A stretch of 64,000 bases of DNA from Sphingomonadaceae bacterium (GTDB taxonomy: Bacteria > Pseudomonadota > Alphaproteobacteria > Sphingomonadales > Sphingomonadaceae): the NCBI GenBank assembly GCA_020850455.1, contig JADZEQ010000010.1, forward strand, positions 62,001 to 126,000, given 5' to 3'. Below the pieces are notes generated by a model. That model did not search any database and was not told where the DNA came from. It saw only the letters and a program-made list of their open reading frames with translations. Positions 62,233 to 64,000 of this stretch are shown here, piece by piece; the first letter of the stretch is position 1; every line of letters begins with the position of its first letter. The position numbers and the translations under genes are program-made.

Positions 62233-64000
62233 TTAGAAGCGATAGGCGATCGTTGCCGACCAGCGGCGCGGATCGTTGAAATAGGCTTCGACAAAGCCAA
62301 AGGCGGCGCTGCCGTCATATCCGGCAACCGGCACGCGCTGGTTGGTGACATTGTCGACCGCCAGACGCAGCGACCAACCGCTTTGCGGCAGGGTGAAGCT
62401 GGTCGAAATATTCATCAGCACATGGCGCGGTGCGCGCAGCAGCGGCGTATTTTCAACGTCGATGAAGTTGGCGCTGCGGTAATTGGCATCGACACGGAAA
62501 CCCCATGCCAATTGTTCGCTAAGGTCAGTGTCGTACGCGATGCTCGCCGCCGCCGTCACTTCGGGCGCTTGCTTGGGGGTGCGGTTCGACACATCGGTCG
62601 GCACCCCTGCAATGACCGAGACGAATTGCTGATATTTGGCGTCGAGCAGGCCGATCGCCCCGCTCAGCGTCAGTTCCGGCGTCACGCGGGCGACGGTTTC
62701 CACTTCCACCCCCTGGATGCGCGAGCGGCCGGCATTTTCGGTGCGGACGACAAGCAGGCCGGTCGACGCCGAAACCGTCGTAATCAGCAATTGCTGATTA
62801 CGATAATTGTTGCGGAAGGCCGACACGTTAAAGGTAAAGCCGTGGCTCGGCTCCGTCTTGATGCCCATTTCCCACGCGGTCAGCGTTTCAGGGTCATAGC
62901 TGCCCACTTCCTCGAGCGAGGTCGGGCGCCCGTTAAAGCCACCCGAGCGGAAACCGCGTGTCCAGCTCGCATAAACCATCGCATTGTCGGCAAGATCATA
63001 GGAGAGCGAAACGCGTGGGGAGAAATTGTTCCAGCTTTCGGCCAGACGATAGCTCGGCGTCCCGGCGAGCAAGGGGGCACCCGATTCATTGCGGATGGCC
63101 TGCTGGAAAAAGCGCTTGCGCTCATGCGTGTAGCGCCCGCCCAGTTCGATGGTCAGCGCATCGGTCACGTCAAAGGTGACGTTGCCGAACAGGGCATAGT
63201 TGGTGGTCACCTGTCGGTTCAAAAAGTCGATGTTGAAATCGAGCGCGGTGGCAACCGGCGGCGGAAAGCCAGCGTTGAGCAACGCCTGATACAATCCCTC
63301 GGCCACGATCAACTGCGTCGCGTCGGTCGAATGTTCCCGGAAATAATAGGCCCCGACCAGCAAATTGCCGCGATCTTCGGCAAACGGCGTATTATATTGC
63401 AATTCCTGCGAAAATTGCCGGGTGCGTTCGTCGTGAATATCGCCGGCATAATTGATGGTGGACGATGCATCACCATCGCGACCAAAGATCATATGGAGCC
63501 AGCGATAGGCGGTGATGGAGGTGAGCCGCCCTGCACCAATGTCATAGGTGAGCTTCAAATTGCCGTTGAGCGCGTCACCATCATCGCGGTTGAGAAAGGG
63601 GGTGCTGTCGGTCTGGTTGATGCTCGGCGGTACGGTGCAGCACGGCCCCAAAAAGGCGCTTTGCAGGCCGGAAAAAAAGCTCGGCGTAAAGGACAGCATC
63701 GAGTGGGCGGCGCTATTTTGTCGGCGACGCAGTCCATCGACCGACAATGTCATGTCGAGCAGTTCGCCATCATGGTGCAAAGTCGCGCGCCCGGCGATGA
63801 CGTTGCGATTGCCCAGATTCTTGCCCGAGGGAATGCGCTGCCAGCCTTCGCCAAAATTGCCCAGCGCGCTCAGCCCCAGCGACCAGCCATCGCTGAGCGG
63901 CAGGTCAACCCGCGCGCGCACGCGCACATCGTTGAACCGGCCATAACGCAGGTCCGCTTCGCCATTCAGATAATTTTCGGGCGTGTGGGTGGTGATGTTG
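62233..64000 (-). CDS. TonB-dependent outer-membrane receptor, N-terminus outside the window
   Basis: The frame is open to the right edge; 588 residues of the beta-barrel part are present. It includes repeated barrel strands such as LGGRYTHERKRFFQQ, NAMVYASWTRGFRSGGFNGR and FNVSAFRNNYRNQQLLITTV, and ends in WSATIAYRF with the terminal Phe required for outer-membrane insertion. GPCCTVPPSINQ shows an adjacent cysteine pair in a predicted loop, as in the first receptor. Plug, TonB box and substrate evidence are outside the window. A GTG at 63927 is only an internal codon, not the start. Confidence 0.92.
   Translation of the reverse strand, partial: NITTHTPENYLNGEADLRYGRFNDVRVRARVDLPLSDGWSLGLSALGNFGEGWQRIPSGKNLGNRNVIAGRATLHHDGELLDMTLSVDGLRRRQNSAAHSMLSFTPSFFSGLQSAFLGPCCTVPPSINQTDSTPFLNRDDGDALNGNLKLTYDIGAGRLTSITAYRWLHMIFGRDGDASSTINYAGDIHDERTRQFSQELQYNTPFAEDRGNLLVGAYYFREHSTDATQLIVAEGLYQALLNAGFPPPVATALDFNIDFLNRQVTTNYALFGNVTFDVTDALTIELGGRYTHERKRFFQQAIRNESGAPLLAGTPSYRLAESWNNFSPRVSLSYDLADNAMVYASWTRGFRSGGFNGRPTSLEEVGSYDPETLTAWEMGIKTEPSHGFTFNVSAFRNNYRNQQLLITTVSASTGLLVVRTENAGRSRIQGVEVETVARVTPELTLSGAIGLLDAKYQQFVSVIAGVPTDVSNRTPKQAPEVTAAASIAYDTDLSEQLAWGFRVDANYRSANFIDVENTPLLRAPRHVLMNISTSFTLPQSGWSLRLAVDNVTNQRVPVAGYDGSAAFGFVEAYFNDPRRWSATIAYRF

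Noticed and set aside
62233-63927. A complete TonB receptor starting at GTG 63927
   Set aside because: The frame continues open to the window edge with receptor-like residues, and the plug domain is missing, so the GTG is internal and the gene is cut by the edge.

Overview
The window reads as chromosomal DNA of a GC-rich alphaproteobacterium, most likely a sphingomonad (Sphingomonadales). Supporting evidence: a MipZ-type division ATPase, the alphaproteobacterial families MmcB, DUF3576, DUF1491, DUF6489 and DUF3426, two large TonB-dependent receptors, and a hemE/ppsR-type replication origin. No transposase, phage gene, CRISPR array or rRNA operon was seen. One tRNA gene, tRNA-Leu(GAG), is present. 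Genes are very tightly packed, with many 1- or 4-base start/stop overlaps. The only gene-free stretch longer than 300 bases is the proposed origin at 29588-29894.

Layout. 1-7.2 kb: tail of mipZ, phosphomanno/phosphoglucomutase, an Lhr-like helicase and PdeM nuclease of the ligase-associated repair set, separated by an M19 dipeptidase lipoprotein and a two-DTG aspartic protease. 7.3-12.2 kb: a TonB receptor, YggS, a ThiE/TenI-like protein and an unknown probable outer-membrane protein. 12.4-17.6 kb: DUF3576-leuS-lptE-holA-mmcB operon. 17.6-23.6 kb: exported ankyrin protein, SCO protein, YcgN, YgjP-like protease, PBP1A, an orphan DUF4402 protein and a cell-wall hydrolase. 23.8-29.6 kb, all leftward: ppsR-maf-aroE-coaE-dnaQ-hpf-ptsN-thioesterase-DUF1491. 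29.6-29.9 kb: proposed oriC with DnaA boxes and a 19-base pure A/T tract. 29.9-33.7 kb, rightward: hemE-hemJ-rho-terC. 33.7-35.3 kb: SnoaL-like protein, dienelactone hydrolase, ogt. 35.4-41.5 kb: DUF6489-mnmE-mnmG-rsmG-parA-parB with two parS sites. 41.6-46.1 kb: DUF4402 pilin-like protein, periplasmic chaperone and atypical usher. 46.2-54.2 kb: tRNA-Leu, DUF3426 protein, ftsE-ftsX-ydcF-plsC, hisC-tyrA, metX-metW. 54.3-64 kb: aldehyde dehydrogenase, M20 peptidase, glnB-glnA behind a sigma-54 promoter, map, DUF5694-like protein, CinA-like protein and a second TonB receptor cut by the window edge.

How it fits together. The region looks like the origin-proximal domain of the chromosome. DnaA would open the A/T tract beside hemE, ParB would load on parS 7-9 kb to the right, ParA would segregate the ParB-DNA complexes, and MipZ about 29 kb to the left would connect ParB position to division, where FtsEX acts. 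Genes on both sides of the proposed origin point away from it, as expected for leading-strand genes. The most unusual accessory unit is the DUF4402-chaperone-usher locus between parB and tRNA-Leu: its usher carries two Ig-like repeat modules at the C-terminus, and its pilin gene is followed by a strong terminator and has the codon bias of a highly expressed gene.
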